Notes under the pieces: generated by a model
What the model saw: only the letters and a program-made list of their open reading frames with translations
Databases searched by the model: none
Told to the model about the DNA's origin: nothing
Position numbers and translations under genes: made by a program
Assembly: GCF_003121295.1 (NCBI RefSeq)
Contig: NZ_PHNC01000009.1
Coordinates: 124,001-188,000 of the forward strand
DNA from: Streptomyces orinoci
Lineage (GTDB): Bacteria; Actinomycetota; Actinomycetes; Streptomycetales; Streptomycetaceae
Direction of reading: 5' to 3'
Length of the DNA stretch: 64,000 nucleotides
Shown here: positions 8,287 to 16,988 of the stretch, piece after piece
How the letters are laid out: every line of letters begins with the position of its first letter
Numbering within the stretch: the first letter of the stretch is position 1

Positions 8287-9516
8287 TCAGGGCCAGCCCT
8301 GCTCGACCTTGGCGGGGGCGGTGTTCCAACTCCTGGGTATAAACGCGATCATGTAGGTTCCGCGGTCGAAGTCCTCGTACCCTGCGGACCAGTTCCGGAA
8401 CCTGCTTTCGTAGACGTGCATCGGGCCCAGGTCGCCATTGGGCGCGTGATAGTGGTCGGCGTGGGTCCAGATGGTCTTGTCGGCATCCGCCTCTGCTTGG
8501 GCACCGAACCAGCCGTAGTCGAAATTGACCCAGCGTTCACCGGGGTTGGCGGGGCTGCGCGGGACGTTTCTGTCCTTCGACATGTCGACCAGGCCGGTCT
8601 CCTGGTCGGGCCGGAAGGCGTCCGGGTCGCCGTACTTCCTCTTGTCGGAGGAGCCCCACTGGTCCTGCCCGCTCCAGAAGTGCTTCGAGTAGATCACCGC
8701 TTTCATCCGGGACGGGTCGTAGTTGCCTCCGTCCCTTTCCTTGAAGGACGGTGTATTCCGCAGTGCCGAGTAGAAGTTCGAGCGGCTGTCCTCGTGGAGC
8801 AGAGCGTCATTGTGGTTCATGAGTTCTGTCTTGAGGTTGTCGATGTAAGTGCCCTCGTCGTGCGCGTTTTCCAGGGCCTTGTTCATGATGGACGCCACTT
8901 CACGCGCCCGCCTGAAACCCTTCTCCTCGTCGAAGCCGGCCTTGGCGGTGCGGCCTTCGAACTCCGCTCGCGTTTCACCGGGCCGGGGCCTGGTGTTCCT
9001 CAGGTCGTTCTTGTACTTGTTCTCGTCGAAGAACGCGAACGCCAACTTGTTCGTCGGGTAGGGGCCCGAGTTGAGCCAGGTGACGCCGACGCAGCCATAG
9101 GACAGCTTTTCTCGCTGCTCTTCAGTCATCTGCTGCTTCTTGCCGTCGCGGTGGCTGTAGACCTGCTGCCACTTGCGTATGTAGTTGTTGACGACCGTAG
9201 TGGCCCTTCCCGCGTAGGCCCGGTATGCGTCGGGCATCCTGTCGAGCGGCTCGGCGGGAGGGGTTTCCCGGTCATCGGAGAAGCTGGGGGACCGGAATGA
9301 CGGCGCGGCGCCGGGCCGGCCCAGAGCCAGGGCTCTTTCGTTGAGTGCATTGATGTTCTCGACATCGTTCGCCGTCAGGCCGTGCGTTTCGGCATAGGAC
9401 CGCTTCTCTTCCCCGCTGCCGTTGCCGGCGGCCTGGCTGACCGACGGCATCAATCCGGCGGTGCATATGACCGCACTCACCGTGGCGAACGCGAAGAATC
9501 TCCGACTTTTACGCAT
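8287..9516 (-). CDS. Secreted microbial transglutaminase (protein-glutamine gamma-glutamyltransferase)
   Basis: It forms isopeptide bonds between Gln and Lys side chains, without calcium, outside the cell. The 409 residues from ATG 9516 show a signal peptide (KSRRFF then a hydrophobic core, cleavage near SQA-A). A propeptide follows with the SYAETHGLTANDV segment. Mature enzyme begins around residue 79 (SDDRETPPAEP). The Cys-Asp-His triad is complete: Cys142 in YGCVGVTW, Asp333 in NFDYGWFG and His352 in THADHYH. The spacing of 191 and 19 residues matches Cys64/Asp255/His274 of the Streptomyces mobaraensis enzyme. Like that enzyme it should be made as a zymogen and activated by secreted proteases. 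It lies downstream of an unknown secreted protein gene on the same strand. Confidence 0.97.
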   Translation of the reverse strand: MRKSRRFFAFATVSAVICTAGLMPSVSQAAGNGSGEEKRSYAETHGLTANDVENINALNERALALGRPGAAPSFRSPSFSDDRETPPAEPLDRMPDAYRAYAGRATTVVNNYIRKWQQVYSHRDGKKQQMTEEQREKLSYGCVGVTWLNSGPYPTNKLAFAFFDENKYKNDLRNTRPRPGETRAEFEGRTAKAGFDEEKGFRRAREVASIMNKALENAHDEGTYIDNLKTELMNHNDALLHEDSRSNFYSALRNTPSFKERDGGNYDPSRMKAVIYSKHFWSGQDQWGSSDKRKYGDPDAFRPDQETGLVDMSKDRNVPRSPANPGERWVNFDYGWFGAQAEADADKTIWTHADHYHAPNGDLGPMHVYESRFRNWSAGYEDFDRGTYMIAFIPRSWNTAPAKVEQGWP

Positions 9517-9699
9517 GGAAATCAATGACTCCCTTGGATGAAATCTCGTGAACGAGGGCATGCGAATGCGGCCAGCCGCCGCGCGGTTGTACGCTGCCGC
9601 GCCGGCGGGGGGTGCGGTTGTTGCGGGCCATGACCGTGGTGGCCGCCTGGCATGCTGGGCGCGACTCTCTCGCCCGGGTCGGGCGGGGCCGTTGATCGG
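9517..9699 (-). promoter_or_regulatory. Upstream region of the transglutaminase gene
   Basis: These 183 bp separate two minus-strand secreted-protein genes. An AGGGAG site precedes the transglutaminase ATG by about 12 nt. I see no convincing -35/-10 pair, so independent transcription is possible but not shown. Confidence 0.35.
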
Positions 9700-10191
9700 C
9701 TACACCAGGGTCGTCGCCGATGCGACTACGCGGGCCCGGTCCGGTTGGCCGGGGTCGCCGTAGCGGATCTCCACGCGCGGGTGGGAGCGCATGAACTCGG
9801 TACCGATCAGGCGGACTTGGCCGGGGCGTTCGACCGTGCGCACGGCGATGTCCGTGTCGAGGAAGAAGCCGAACTCACCCGTCGCCGGGGCGTAGACGAA
9901 GAACTTGCCGCCAGTGAAGTCCTGCTGTGCGACGTCCTCTGTCAGGACCAGGGACCAGAAGCCCACACAGTGGCCAGTGGGGCACATGAACTGGAAGTCG
10001 GCCCGCAGGCCGTCCAGTTCCATCCGGCTGAAGGGGTTGTCGTCGTCCGAGTTGCCCGTGGCAGCCGTGGTAACGGCCGCCGGGGCGGCCATGTCCGGCG
10101 TGGCCGCCTGCGTCTCCTGAATGAGCGGCAGGGTCAGGGCCGCGGTCACGGCGACGGTGGTGAGGGCACGAAGAGCGGTTCTGCGTATCAC
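9700..10191 (-). CDS. Secreted protein of unknown function next to transglutaminase
   Basis: The 163 residues begin with a signal peptide (RR near the start, a hydrophobic core, cleavage near TQA-A). The mature part is about 134 residues, acidic near its start (SDDDNPF), with only two Cys in MCPTGHC that could form one disulfide. The rest looks beta-rich. I do not recognise the family. It sits 183 bp upstream of the transglutaminase gene on the same strand and carries a QQ pair (EDVAQQDF), so a role as substrate, inhibitor or partner is an open guess. Signal and context are clear; function is not. Confidence 0.7.
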   Translation of the reverse strand: MIRRTALRALTTVAVTAALTLPLIQETQAATPDMAAPAAVTTAATGNSDDDNPFSRMELDGLRADFQFMCPTGHCVGFWSLVLTEDVAQQDFTGGKFFVYAPATGEFGFFLDTDIAVRTVERPGQVRLIGTEFMRSHPRVEIRYGDPGQPDRARVVASATTLV

Positions 10192-10954
10192 TTCTCGGCT
10201 CCTGGATGAGTGATCAGGTCGATACGAGCAGTGATCATGTACTCGGGTTAACTCCCCGGCAATATCGTGGCTTTAAAACCGGCCAACCTGTTACATGGGG
10301 CGATATCCAGCCATGCATCCGCTCTGGCCCAGCTTGGGGATGTGCTGCGACAGCGTTCTCCCGCTCCTGGCGTGTGGCGAGGCTGGGGCCGATGTGACGG
10401 GAATCCCGCGGTGGGCTCAATGACGCCGTTGCAGGCCGGGGATGAAGATTCCCGTCCGGCGGCGGTGGTCCGGCTGCGGGGGATCCAGTGAGCCTGCCGT
10501 GGCAGACGCGATAACACCGGCCCTGGACTGCTGCCAGGTCTACCGGCGGTTGCGGAACTTCGCTTGAGGTATGTCCCGCATTGGGGTTCGGTGACCGCGG
10601 CCTGACCCGGCGAGCCCGTGTGCGCCCAACTCGCGGGAAGTGCAGGGGGAGAACGCTGCTCGAGGGAGATTGCCGAGAAAGAGGCCGCTGACATCTCAGG
10701 GTTGTTCCCGGCACGCAAGCTCTTCACAGAATGCCGGCTGCGGGCTCCGAAGCCGTGCTCCCGGCAACGACGATCGTGTCCAACGGCCACCGACGGGAGG
10801 TCCTGGACACCAGGAGTCCTGCTTCACCGCCTGCTACCGCACACCGGTGAGGCGCCGCACAGGAGACTGGCTGGGGCGGGCAGGAAGGCGGTCGCATCGT
10901 GTGTGACCGCCCCTGGGCCGGGCGGCGTGTCACTGGCACGGGCGCGTCCGCGTA
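10192..10954. other. 763-bp stretch without a recognisable gene
   Basis: No frame carries known motifs or a good ribosome binding site. The part nearest 10192 should hold the promoter of the secreted-protein gene; no clear hexamers were found. Confidence 0.4.
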
Positions 10955-11363
10955 CTAGCGGGGGCCCACATCGTGTGCAGGCTTCTCCTCCCTCGGAGCA
11001 GGCACCGCCCCCGCGCGCTTGGCGGACTTGAGTTCAAGCAGCTCGCTTACCGAGGGTGCGCTGGTGTAGGTGAAGGGTCCGCAGACGTGAGGGCTGTGAT
11101 GGCCGGCTGCGGTGAGGGCGGCGGTCAGGCGGCCGGGTGCCCTCAGGTTCGCGGCCGCGGTGGCATGGAGGGCGCTTGGGCGCTTTGAAAGCGTGCTGCA
11201 GCAGCTGACCCATGCGGAAACTGCCGCAGAAACCCAGGGCGTATGGACCATTGCGGAACACCTTCGGGTCTTTGCGGATGGTGAGCCTGCATCCGGAGAT
11301 GCCGGCGGAGTCCCCGCCGATATGCACTCGGCCTTGGTCTGTGAGCCCGACGATCACGGTCAA
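10955..11363 (-). pseudogene. Broken gene for an MTVIVG-type, proteasome-like hypothetical protein
   Basis: The first 60 or so residues (MTVIVGL, HIGGDSAG, KVFRNG, FRMGQLL) match a family of actinobacterial proteins of roughly 200 residues that resemble N-terminal nucleophile hydrolases. After FKAPK the homology stops. A typical C-terminal end (LTAALTAAGHHSPHVCGPFTYTSAP) appears in another frame and runs to the TAG at 10955. The middle, roughly 100 residues, is missing. The start is a TTG overlapping the stop of the ABC transporter gene (TTGA). The gene is therefore read as an internal deletion plus frameshift at the end of the operon. Confidence 0.6.
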
Positions 11364-13264
11364 GATGCGTTCTCCCCTCGGTCCAGACTGAGTTCGTAGA
11401 GTTCCTGGAAGAGCCCGCCGCCCTTGGCCAGTTGGTCGAAGGTGCCGTGCTCGACGATATGCCCCTTGTCCATGACGACGATCCGGTCGGCCACCTTGGT
11501 GTTGGCCAGGCGGTGCGTGACCACCACCGTGATCCGGCCCGGGGCGATCTCGCGCAGCAGCTTGAACATCTGGTGCTCACCGCGCGGGTCCATATCCGAG
11601 GTCGGTTCGTCCATGACGACCACGGCCGGCCGCCGGTACAGCACGCGGGCGCAGGCGATGCGCTGCCACTGCCCGCCTGACAGTGATACTCCGCCCCACA
11701 ACTCTGCCGCGAGCAAGGTGTCCAGGCCATGCGGCAGTTCCTCGAAGGCACCCCGCATCCCCACCGCGGCGACGGCTTCCCAGACCCGCTCGTCGTCGAA
11801 GGAGACGGGCTGGCCCATGGTGATGTTGTCGCGTGCGGAGAGTGGCCAGTAGCCGAACTGCTGGGTGACGAACCCCGTTCGCTCCCATACCTCGTTGACA
11901 TCGACACGGGACAAGTCGGTGCCGTTCCAGAGGACTTGTCCTTTGTCGGGGGTGTAGAGGCCGGTCATCAGACGGGTGAGGGTTGATTTGCCCGACCCGT
12001 TCTCGCCCAGCACCGCCACCAGTTCGCCCCGGCGCAGCGTCAGCGAGACCCCGTTGACCGCGGGGCGGTCCTTGTTCGGGTAGGTGAAGACCACGTCGCG
12101 GATCTGGATGGTCTCCGGCTCGCGCGGTGCAGGTACGGTGCCGGCCGCGGGCATCAGGGCCTTGGACCGTTCGATGAACTGCTTCCAGTCCCCGAGGAAC
12201 AGTGAGGAGTGGAACAAGGAGGCCGCGTAGTGCACCACGTTGGTCAGGTTCCCCAGTGCGGTGCGTACGGCGAGGACGGCGGTCGCCGCGATGGCCAGGG
12301 ACATACGGCCGGACACGGTGAGCCATAGCAGCGTGCCCCAGGCCAACGACAGGCACAGGCCGCCGAAGACGGCCGCGATGAGGTTTGCGCGCAGCTGCCG
12401 CCCGGCCCCGGTCAGGGTCCGGTCGTCCAGGCGCTGGGAGAGGGTCCGGTACCAGTACGACAGATACCCGGCCATGCTCATCCCGCGGACCTCGTCGGCG
12501 AGCTTGCCCGAGGTCACAAACCAGCGCATCATGCCGCGCACATTGCGGCCGGTGCTGTTGGCGTGGTGCACCTGGTGCTCGATCCGCGCCTCCGCCATCG
12601 CCCCCACCCCCGACGGCAGTACCGCCAGGACCAGCACAGGGAGCATCAGCGGGTGCAGGGCGGTCAGCACACCGAACGCCGCCACCAGCTTGATCAGCGC
12701 CGACATAAACGACTGCACGTCGTAGATCAGCCGGTCACAGCGCACCGAACCGGTCTCGGCCGCCTCATGCTCTTCGGAGAATTCCGGGCGCAGAAACGCG
12801 GCCAACTCCACTTTCAGCATTGACTCGACCACCGCGATGTCCGCCGCCGTCATCAACCGCGGCTTCAGCCGCCCGACCGACCATGACGCCAGCCCATAGG
12901 CGACCCTGCCCACACCGGCCGCGACCGCGATCACAACCAGGGCCGGCAGCGCCTGGTGCACCCGGTACGAGACCGGACCGGAGCCGAGCACCGGCCCCAT
13001 CGCCCGGGCCGTCGCCGCCAGCGCCGCCGCCGACCCGATCCCATAGACCACCTGCGCGCCGACCATGATGAGCACATCGCGGCGGTCGATCCGCCAGGCC
13101 ATCTTGAACACCTGTGCAAGCACGGCCGGGATCGTCGTCACCAACTGCCAGACGCCGTACCGGTCGAACGCCGACTTTGTCCACTGCGCCTTGCGCTCGA
13201 TGTCCACCGGCTCCGGATACGGCGGCCGCGTCCGGGCCTGTGTGTCCCCCCGAGAACCACCCAC
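11360..13264 (-). CDS. ABC exporter half-transporter (permease plus ATPase)
   Basis: An ATP-driven exporter with fused membrane and nucleotide-binding domains. The GTG at 13264 gives 634 residues and is preceded by GGAGGGAG at good spacing. About six hydrophobic segments lie between residues 60 and 330. The ATPase domain follows with Walker A GENGSGKST, Q-loop TQQFGYW, signature LSGGQ, Walker B VVMDEPTSDMD and switch THRL. The D-loop reads SDMD rather than SALD. It is the third gene of a NUDIX/dipeptidase/ABC operon. Substrate unknown; similar half-transporters export peptides or lipids. Confidence 0.9.
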   Translation of the reverse strand: MGGSRGDTQARTRPPYPEPVDIERKAQWTKSAFDRYGVWQLVTTIPAVLAQVFKMAWRIDRRDVLIMVGAQVVYGIGSAAALAATARAMGPVLGSGPVSYRVHQALPALVVIAVAAGVGRVAYGLASWSVGRLKPRLMTAADIAVVESMLKVELAAFLRPEFSEEHEAAETGSVRCDRLIYDVQSFMSALIKLVAAFGVLTALHPLMLPVLVLAVLPSGVGAMAEARIEHQVHHANSTGRNVRGMMRWFVTSGKLADEVRGMSMAGYLSYWYRTLSQRLDDRTLTGAGRQLRANLIAAVFGGLCLSLAWGTLLWLTVSGRMSLAIAATAVLAVRTALGNLTNVVHYAASLFHSSLFLGDWKQFIERSKALMPAAGTVPAPREPETIQIRDVVFTYPNKDRPAVNGVSLTLRRGELVAVLGENGSGKSTLTRLMTGLYTPDKGQVLWNGTDLSRVDVNEVWERTGFVTQQFGYWPLSARDNITMGQPVSFDDERVWEAVAAVGMRGAFEELPHGLDTLLAAELWGGVSLSGGQWQRIACARVLYRRPAVVVMDEPTSDMDPRGEHQMFKLLREIAPGRITVVVTHRLANTKVADRIVVMDKGHIVEHGTFDQLAKGGGLFQELYELSLDRGENAS

Positions 13265-13302
13265 TGATTTCGCTCCCTCCCTGGTTGATGACAACGCGAT
13301 GC

Positions 13303-13980
13303 TCAACGCACCTGAGATCCAGCGTCTTGGCGGGGCAGGGAACACGGGCCGTACCGGGCGGAGGAAGCCCCGGTGAACAGCGCCCAGTACCGGTCCCCGT
13401 ACGACCAGTGCCACCACTCGCTCGGGTAGTTGACCAGGCCGGCGGAGGTGAGGGCCGTGCCGAGGACCTGCCTCAGTTCGCGTGAGCGGGGGCTGATGTT
13501 CGTCGCGGCGGTGTAGCAGGCACCGTCGCTCTCCTCGGGCGTGGCGTTTGTGCTGGTGCCCAGATCCAGCTCCCGGCCGCCCGTATCGGCGAGGGTGATG
13601 TCAACGGCGGCCCCGGCGGTGTGCGGGCCGATCTCCGGCGGGGCGACATACCGTGACGCCCCCGCACGCACCTGGTCATCCGACCAGGCCGGGTTCAGGG
13701 TCCGCAGGTCGGCGGCATACTCCTCGAAATACCGGGCTTGCAGGGCGGGCGGCCGGTAGCCCTCGACTACCAGCAGCCGCAGACCCGCGGGGAGTTGGGC
13801 CTGGGCGGTCAGCAGCCGCTCCAGCACACTCCGGCGCAGATGCGCGAACGCCCCCGCTGCATCGCTCCTGCTGTTGTCCACCAGCAGCGTGGACCGACGC
13901 ACATCCAGCAGCGGTTCGCCGCACTCCTGGACACCGATGGCCGCGACCCGCGGGTCGCTCATCAGAACGATCTCGTTCAT
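13303..13980 (-). CDS. D-alanyl-D-alanine dipeptidase-like zinc peptidase (VanX/M15D family)
   Basis: The family cleaves D-Ala-D-Ala or related dipeptides with one zinc ion. The 225 residues contain all family motifs: EGYRPP, the zinc-binding GPHTAGAAVD block (His and Asp), and EWWHW with the catalytic Glu and third ligand His. The ATG at 13980 has a GGAGGGG site. There is no signal peptide, so it should act in the cytoplasm. It is not next to vanH or vanA homologues but to a NUDIX hydrolase and an ABC exporter, so glycopeptide resistance is not implied. Peptidoglycan dipeptide recycling or processing of a small peptide are alternatives. Confidence 0.88.
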   Translation of the reverse strand: MNEIVLMSDPRVAAIGVQECGEPLLDVRRSTLLVDNSRSDAAGAFAHLRRSVLERLLTAQAQLPAGLRLLVVEGYRPPALQARYFEEYAADLRTLNPAWSDDQVRAGASRYVAPPEIGPHTAGAAVDITLADTGGRELDLGTSTNATPEESDGACYTAATNISPRSRELRQVLGTALTSAGLVNYPSEWWHWSYGDRYWALFTGASSARYGPCSLPRQDAGSQVR

Positions 13981-14043
13981 GTTCCCCTCCTCAGCCGTTC
14001 TTCTCGCCTGGCGCGGTGGCCGCCCGTTTCCGCTTGGTCGTCT

Positions 14044-14508
14044 TCACGCTGTCCCTCCGGCCGGCCAGCCGTGCTCGGACAGCAGTCCTCCGCCGCAGAA
14101 CTGCTTCAGGACGGCGGCGGTGTACGGCATGCAGTCCGCCGGCGGCTGTGTGGGCTCGGCCCACACCAACTGCGAGCACTTATCCGGCTCCCGGATCGAT
14201 GGCTGGCCCGCCCACCGCTGGGCGGTGAACACCATCCCCATGCGGCCCTCGCTTTCGGGGCTGCGGTGGTGGATGGCGTGGCAGAACTCCAGGTCCCGGC
14301 GGGCGATCGTGACGCCGACTTCCTCGGCGACCTCGCGCAGGGCGCCGGCGGTGACTGTCTCGCCGTCTTCCAGGTGGCCACCGGGCGGGCACAACAGCCC
14401 GGAGGCATAGACGTTCCCGGCCCGGCGGAGCAGCAGGACCCGCCCGTCATCGCGGACCATCAGCACCAGCACATGGACCATGAGCCGGTAGCGCGGCGGC
14501 TGCCTCAC
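14044..14508 (-). CDS. NUDIX hydrolase
   Basis: NUDIX enzymes hydrolyse nucleoside diphosphates linked to another group. The GTG at 14508 with GGGAGG 5 nt upstream gives 154 residues. The NUDIX box is complete, from GHLEDGE to REVAEEVG, and is preceded by LLCPPGG. The substrate cannot be predicted. It is the first gene of a minus-strand operon with the VanX-like peptidase and ABC exporter. Confidence 0.88.
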   Translation of the reverse strand: MRQPPRYRLMVHVLVLMVRDDGRVLLLRRAGNVYASGLLCPPGGHLEDGETVTAGALREVAEEVGVTIARRDLEFCHAIHHRSPESEGRMGMVFTAQRWAGQPSIREPDKCSQLVWAEPTQPPADCMPYTAAVLKQFCGGGLLSEHGWPAGGTA

Positions 14509-15066
14509 GCACACCTCCCGGTGGCCGTGCCGGCGCGGTGGTGGCCAGGTTCCGCCTGGCCGTGTTCGAATCGCAACCACACCCCCGTGGTGCTTGCAAG
14601 CCGATCCTGACGGTGATGCACGATGCCTCCTCATTGACGAGCGGGTCGGACGCGCGATCGGAAGAACGGCCCCCGGATGGGTGTGGTCACGGCCTCCCGG
14701 GGCCGTTTTGTCGCGCAGAAATTCGAATGACCGTCAACTGGCCTGCGGCCGCTGGGCAGGCGGGCCGCCGAGTGGTGAGCGATTCACTCGGGCGTGGTCG
14801 CTCACCCGTTCCGGTACTTGCGTTGCTGCCGGAAACGGCCGATGGCCACCGCGATTCAGGTATCGCCGGGGCCGGGGCGGCAGGCGCTTTGCAGACAACC
14901 GGGTGACGGCCCCTGCCGAGACGGAACCCGGTGTCCTACAGCGGACTTCTTCGCCGAAGGCTTCTTCTGCCGGGCGGCGCTCGCGCCACCGGCGAGGCCG
15001 CTGTGCCGCCGAGATCCTCGCCGGTCCGGACCTGCTGTACGAGGACGACGATCCGGGTCTTCGGCG
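14509..15066. other. 558-bp stretch without an intact gene
   Basis: This should contain the promoter of the NUDIX operon. No complete gene is visible. Frame-shifted fragments on the right side grade into the decayed element that follows. Confidence 0.35.
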
Positions 15067-15215
15067 ATGGAGCGCCGGCTCACCCTCCGCGGAGTCAGCC
15101 TCGCCCGCATCCGCGCCGACCCGGTGCTGGGCGAGGCCTTCGCCACTGGGGCGGATCCCCTGCACCTGGGCGTGCTCTTCGATCTTCCCGGCCACTGCCG
15201 TGAAGTACGCAGAGA
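15067..15215 (+). pseudogene. Decayed fragment resembling the C-terminal HTH of a recombinase-type protein
   Basis: In one frame the segment reads SLARIRADPVLGEAFATGADPLHLGVLFDLP and, after a frame change at about 15190, ATAVKYAES. Joined, it resembles the helix-turn-helix tail seen in Streptomyces integrase- or recombinase-associated proteins. There is no intact reading frame, no catalytic domain and no terminal repeat. This is a tentative reading by eye. Confidence 0.25.
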
Positions 15216-15362
15216 GCTCGCCTGTCGAGTCCTCTACGACCCTTTCGGCCAGAAGCCGATCTGCGAGCGCGAGAAGCGTGACCGACTTCGCCGCGAGCGA
15301 TGGGGCTGCCGCGCCCTCGAACCGGTGTCTGCTCCCTGATGGCGGCCGGGCTGTCGGCACCG

Positions 15363-16268
15363 TCAGCGAGCCGGTGCAGGTTCCTGCACCAGGTTGAGTG
15401 CTGCCTCGCTGAAGGCGCGAACGCGGGCTGTTGCGTCGTCGGCGAGCCATACCAGGCCCCATTCCACTGGCGCGGCATCCTCGAAGGGGACGTAGACGAC
15501 GTCGGGGCGGGCGAAGTAGCGCCTTGTGTGGGCGCCGACAGCGAAGACGCCCTCCCCGGCGCCGACGAGCGTCAGCATCTCGTTGAACGTCATAGCCGAC
15601 GGGCCGAGTGCGATGGGCTTCCCAGCCGGTGTCCGGCGTGGCGCGCGGTCCTCGCGCAGGGATTCCGGCAATGTCTCGGGAATCTGCAGCACGGTCACGC
15701 GAGCCAGATCTTCGACGGAGACGGTCGTGCGGCGGGCGAACGGGTGCCCAGTCGGTACGGCGAGCATGCGTGCCTCCCGCACCAGGACCGGTCCCATGAC
15801 GACGCCCTCCTCGTGCATCGGATGGCAGGTCAGCGCGATGTCCACCTCGCCACTGCGTAGCCACGGCAGGACTTCCGGCAGGCGTGCTTCACGGATCTGG
15901 ACGTCACAGTCGGGGTGCCGGGTGCGGAACGTCTGCGTGGCCCCGACCAGCAACTGGCCCGCCGCCGGCCCGTTGAAGGCAACCCGTAGTAGCCCGGTCA
16001 GGCCACGTCCAGCGTTGACGGCCCGCTCGAACGCGCCGGTGATCCGGGACCATGCGGGGCGTATCTCTTCATACAGCTGCCGCCCCACCAGGGACAGCTC
16101 CACTCGGCGGCTGGTGCGATTGAACAGCTGGACTCCGATGCGGCGCTCCAGTTTGGCAATGGTCTGGCTGACCCGGGCCGTGGAAACATGCAGCCGCTCG
16201 GCGGTGCGGCCGAAGTGCAGCTCCTCGGCGAGCGTCAAGAACGCCTCCAGCTCGTGTCGCTCCAGCAT
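15363..16268 (-). CDS. LysR-family transcriptional regulator
   Basis: The 301 residues show the N-terminal winged helix-turn-helix (HFGRTAERLHVSTARVSQ, then IAKLERRIGVQLF) and a periplasmic-binding-like effector domain from about residue 90. It is transcribed away from the SnoaL-like/NAD(P)-binding gene pair with a 125-bp gap, the usual arrangement for a LysR protein controlling the divergent operon. The effector is unknown. Confidence 0.93.
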   Translation of the reverse strand: MLERHELEAFLTLAEELHFGRTAERLHVSTARVSQTIAKLERRIGVQLFNRTSRRVELSLVGRQLYEEIRPAWSRITGAFERAVNAGRGLTGLLRVAFNGPAAGQLLVGATQTFRTRHPDCDVQIREARLPEVLPWLRSGEVDIALTCHPMHEEGVVMGPVLVREARMLAVPTGHPFARRTTVSVEDLARVTVLQIPETLPESLREDRAPRRTPAGKPIALGPSAMTFNEMLTLVGAGEGVFAVGAHTRRYFARPDVVYVPFEDAAPVEWGLVWLADDATARVRAFSEAALNLVQEPAPAR

Positions 16269-16393
16269 CCCCGCCCCCTCTCATCGTTAATCGAGGCTTC
16301 AGGATCGTTGCCCAGGTGCGCATTGATGCCCCATCCGGACCACAGCAGGATCAGAGGCACTGAAAGACCACCTGACCTGCCCAGGAGAACATC
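16269..16393. promoter_or_regulatory. Divergent promoter region between LysR gene and SnoaL-like gene
   Basis: A 125-bp intergenic region with a less GC-rich core around 16285-16310 (TCATCGTTAATCGA). This suits a LysR operator with T-N11-A symmetry, but I cannot fix a single site. An AGGAGA ribosome binding site precedes the ATG at 16394. Confidence 0.4.
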
Positions 16394-16900
16394 ATGTACG
16401 TCACCCGCGACCGCGCCCTGACCGCCCCCGCGCACGACACCGCCAAGGTCGTCGCCGAGCTCAGGGACCGAGCGGAGATCACCGACGCGCTCTACCGCTT
16501 CGGCCTGGGGCAGGACCTCAAGGACAAGGAGCTGTTCGCCTCGGCCTTCGCCGCCGACGCCGAGCTGGACTTCCGCCCGGCCGCCTCCAAGTGGGGGGCC
16601 AAGCCGCCGCTCATGTCCGGGCGCGACACCATCGTCACCACCATCCTGGCCATGTTCACCGGCCGGGTGGACACCACCCACCAGATCACCAACGTGCGGA
16701 TCACCATCGACGGCGACACCGCCCGGCTCACCGCCCTGGTGGAAGCACAGCACCTGCTCACCGCCGACCGCACCACGCACGCCCTGCTGAAGAACCCCTA
16801 CGACGTCGACCTGGTCCGCGACGGTGACCGCTGGGTCATCCGCCGACTTCGCATCGACAACACCTGGTACACCGGCAACCCCGCCGCGATCTTCAGCTGA
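16394..16900 (+). CDS. SnoaL-like (NTF2-fold) protein
   Basis: A single-domain protein of 168 residues of the SnoaL_4/NTF2-like fold. Motifs are RAEITDALYRFGLGQD near the start, FAADAELDF, and a C-terminal beta-sheet with RWVIRRLRIDNTWYTGN. Such proteins are cyclases, isomerases, hydrolases or dehydratases, or bind small molecules; catalysis cannot be assigned. It is the first gene of the LysR-divergent pair. The AGGAGA site supports the ATG. Confidence 0.85.
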   Translation: MYVTRDRALTAPAHDTAKVVAELRDRAEITDALYRFGLGQDLKDKELFASAFAADAELDFRPAASKWGAKPPLMSGRDTIVTTILAMFTGRVDTTHQITNVRITIDGDTARLTALVEAQHLLTADRTTHALLKNPYDVDLVRDGDRWVIRRLRIDNTWYTGNPAAIFS

Positions 16901-16920
16901 TCCCAACCTGCAGAACCACA

Positions 16921-16954
16921 CGAGGGCCCCTGATTCCTGACCTCATGGCCCTCG
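16921..16954 (+). repeat. Weak inverted repeat between SnoaL-like and NAD(P)-binding genes
   Basis: CGAGGGCC at 16921-16928 pairs with GGCCCTCG at 16947-16954 around an 18-nt loop. It may lower read-through between the two genes, or be chance. Confidence 0.3.
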
Positions 16955-16988
16955 CAAACCTCCACAACTCCCTTCAGAAAGGTGCGAC

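Noticed and set aside
13303..13980. Glycopeptide-resistance operon around the VanX-like gene
   Set aside because: No vanH, vanA, vanR or vanS homologue lies next to it; only the dipeptidase family is supported.
14594..15397. A 267-codon plus-strand open frame
   Set aside because: It is Arg/Ser/Pro-rich without motifs and has no ribosome site; only short pieces in shifting frames look protein-like, recorded as a relic.
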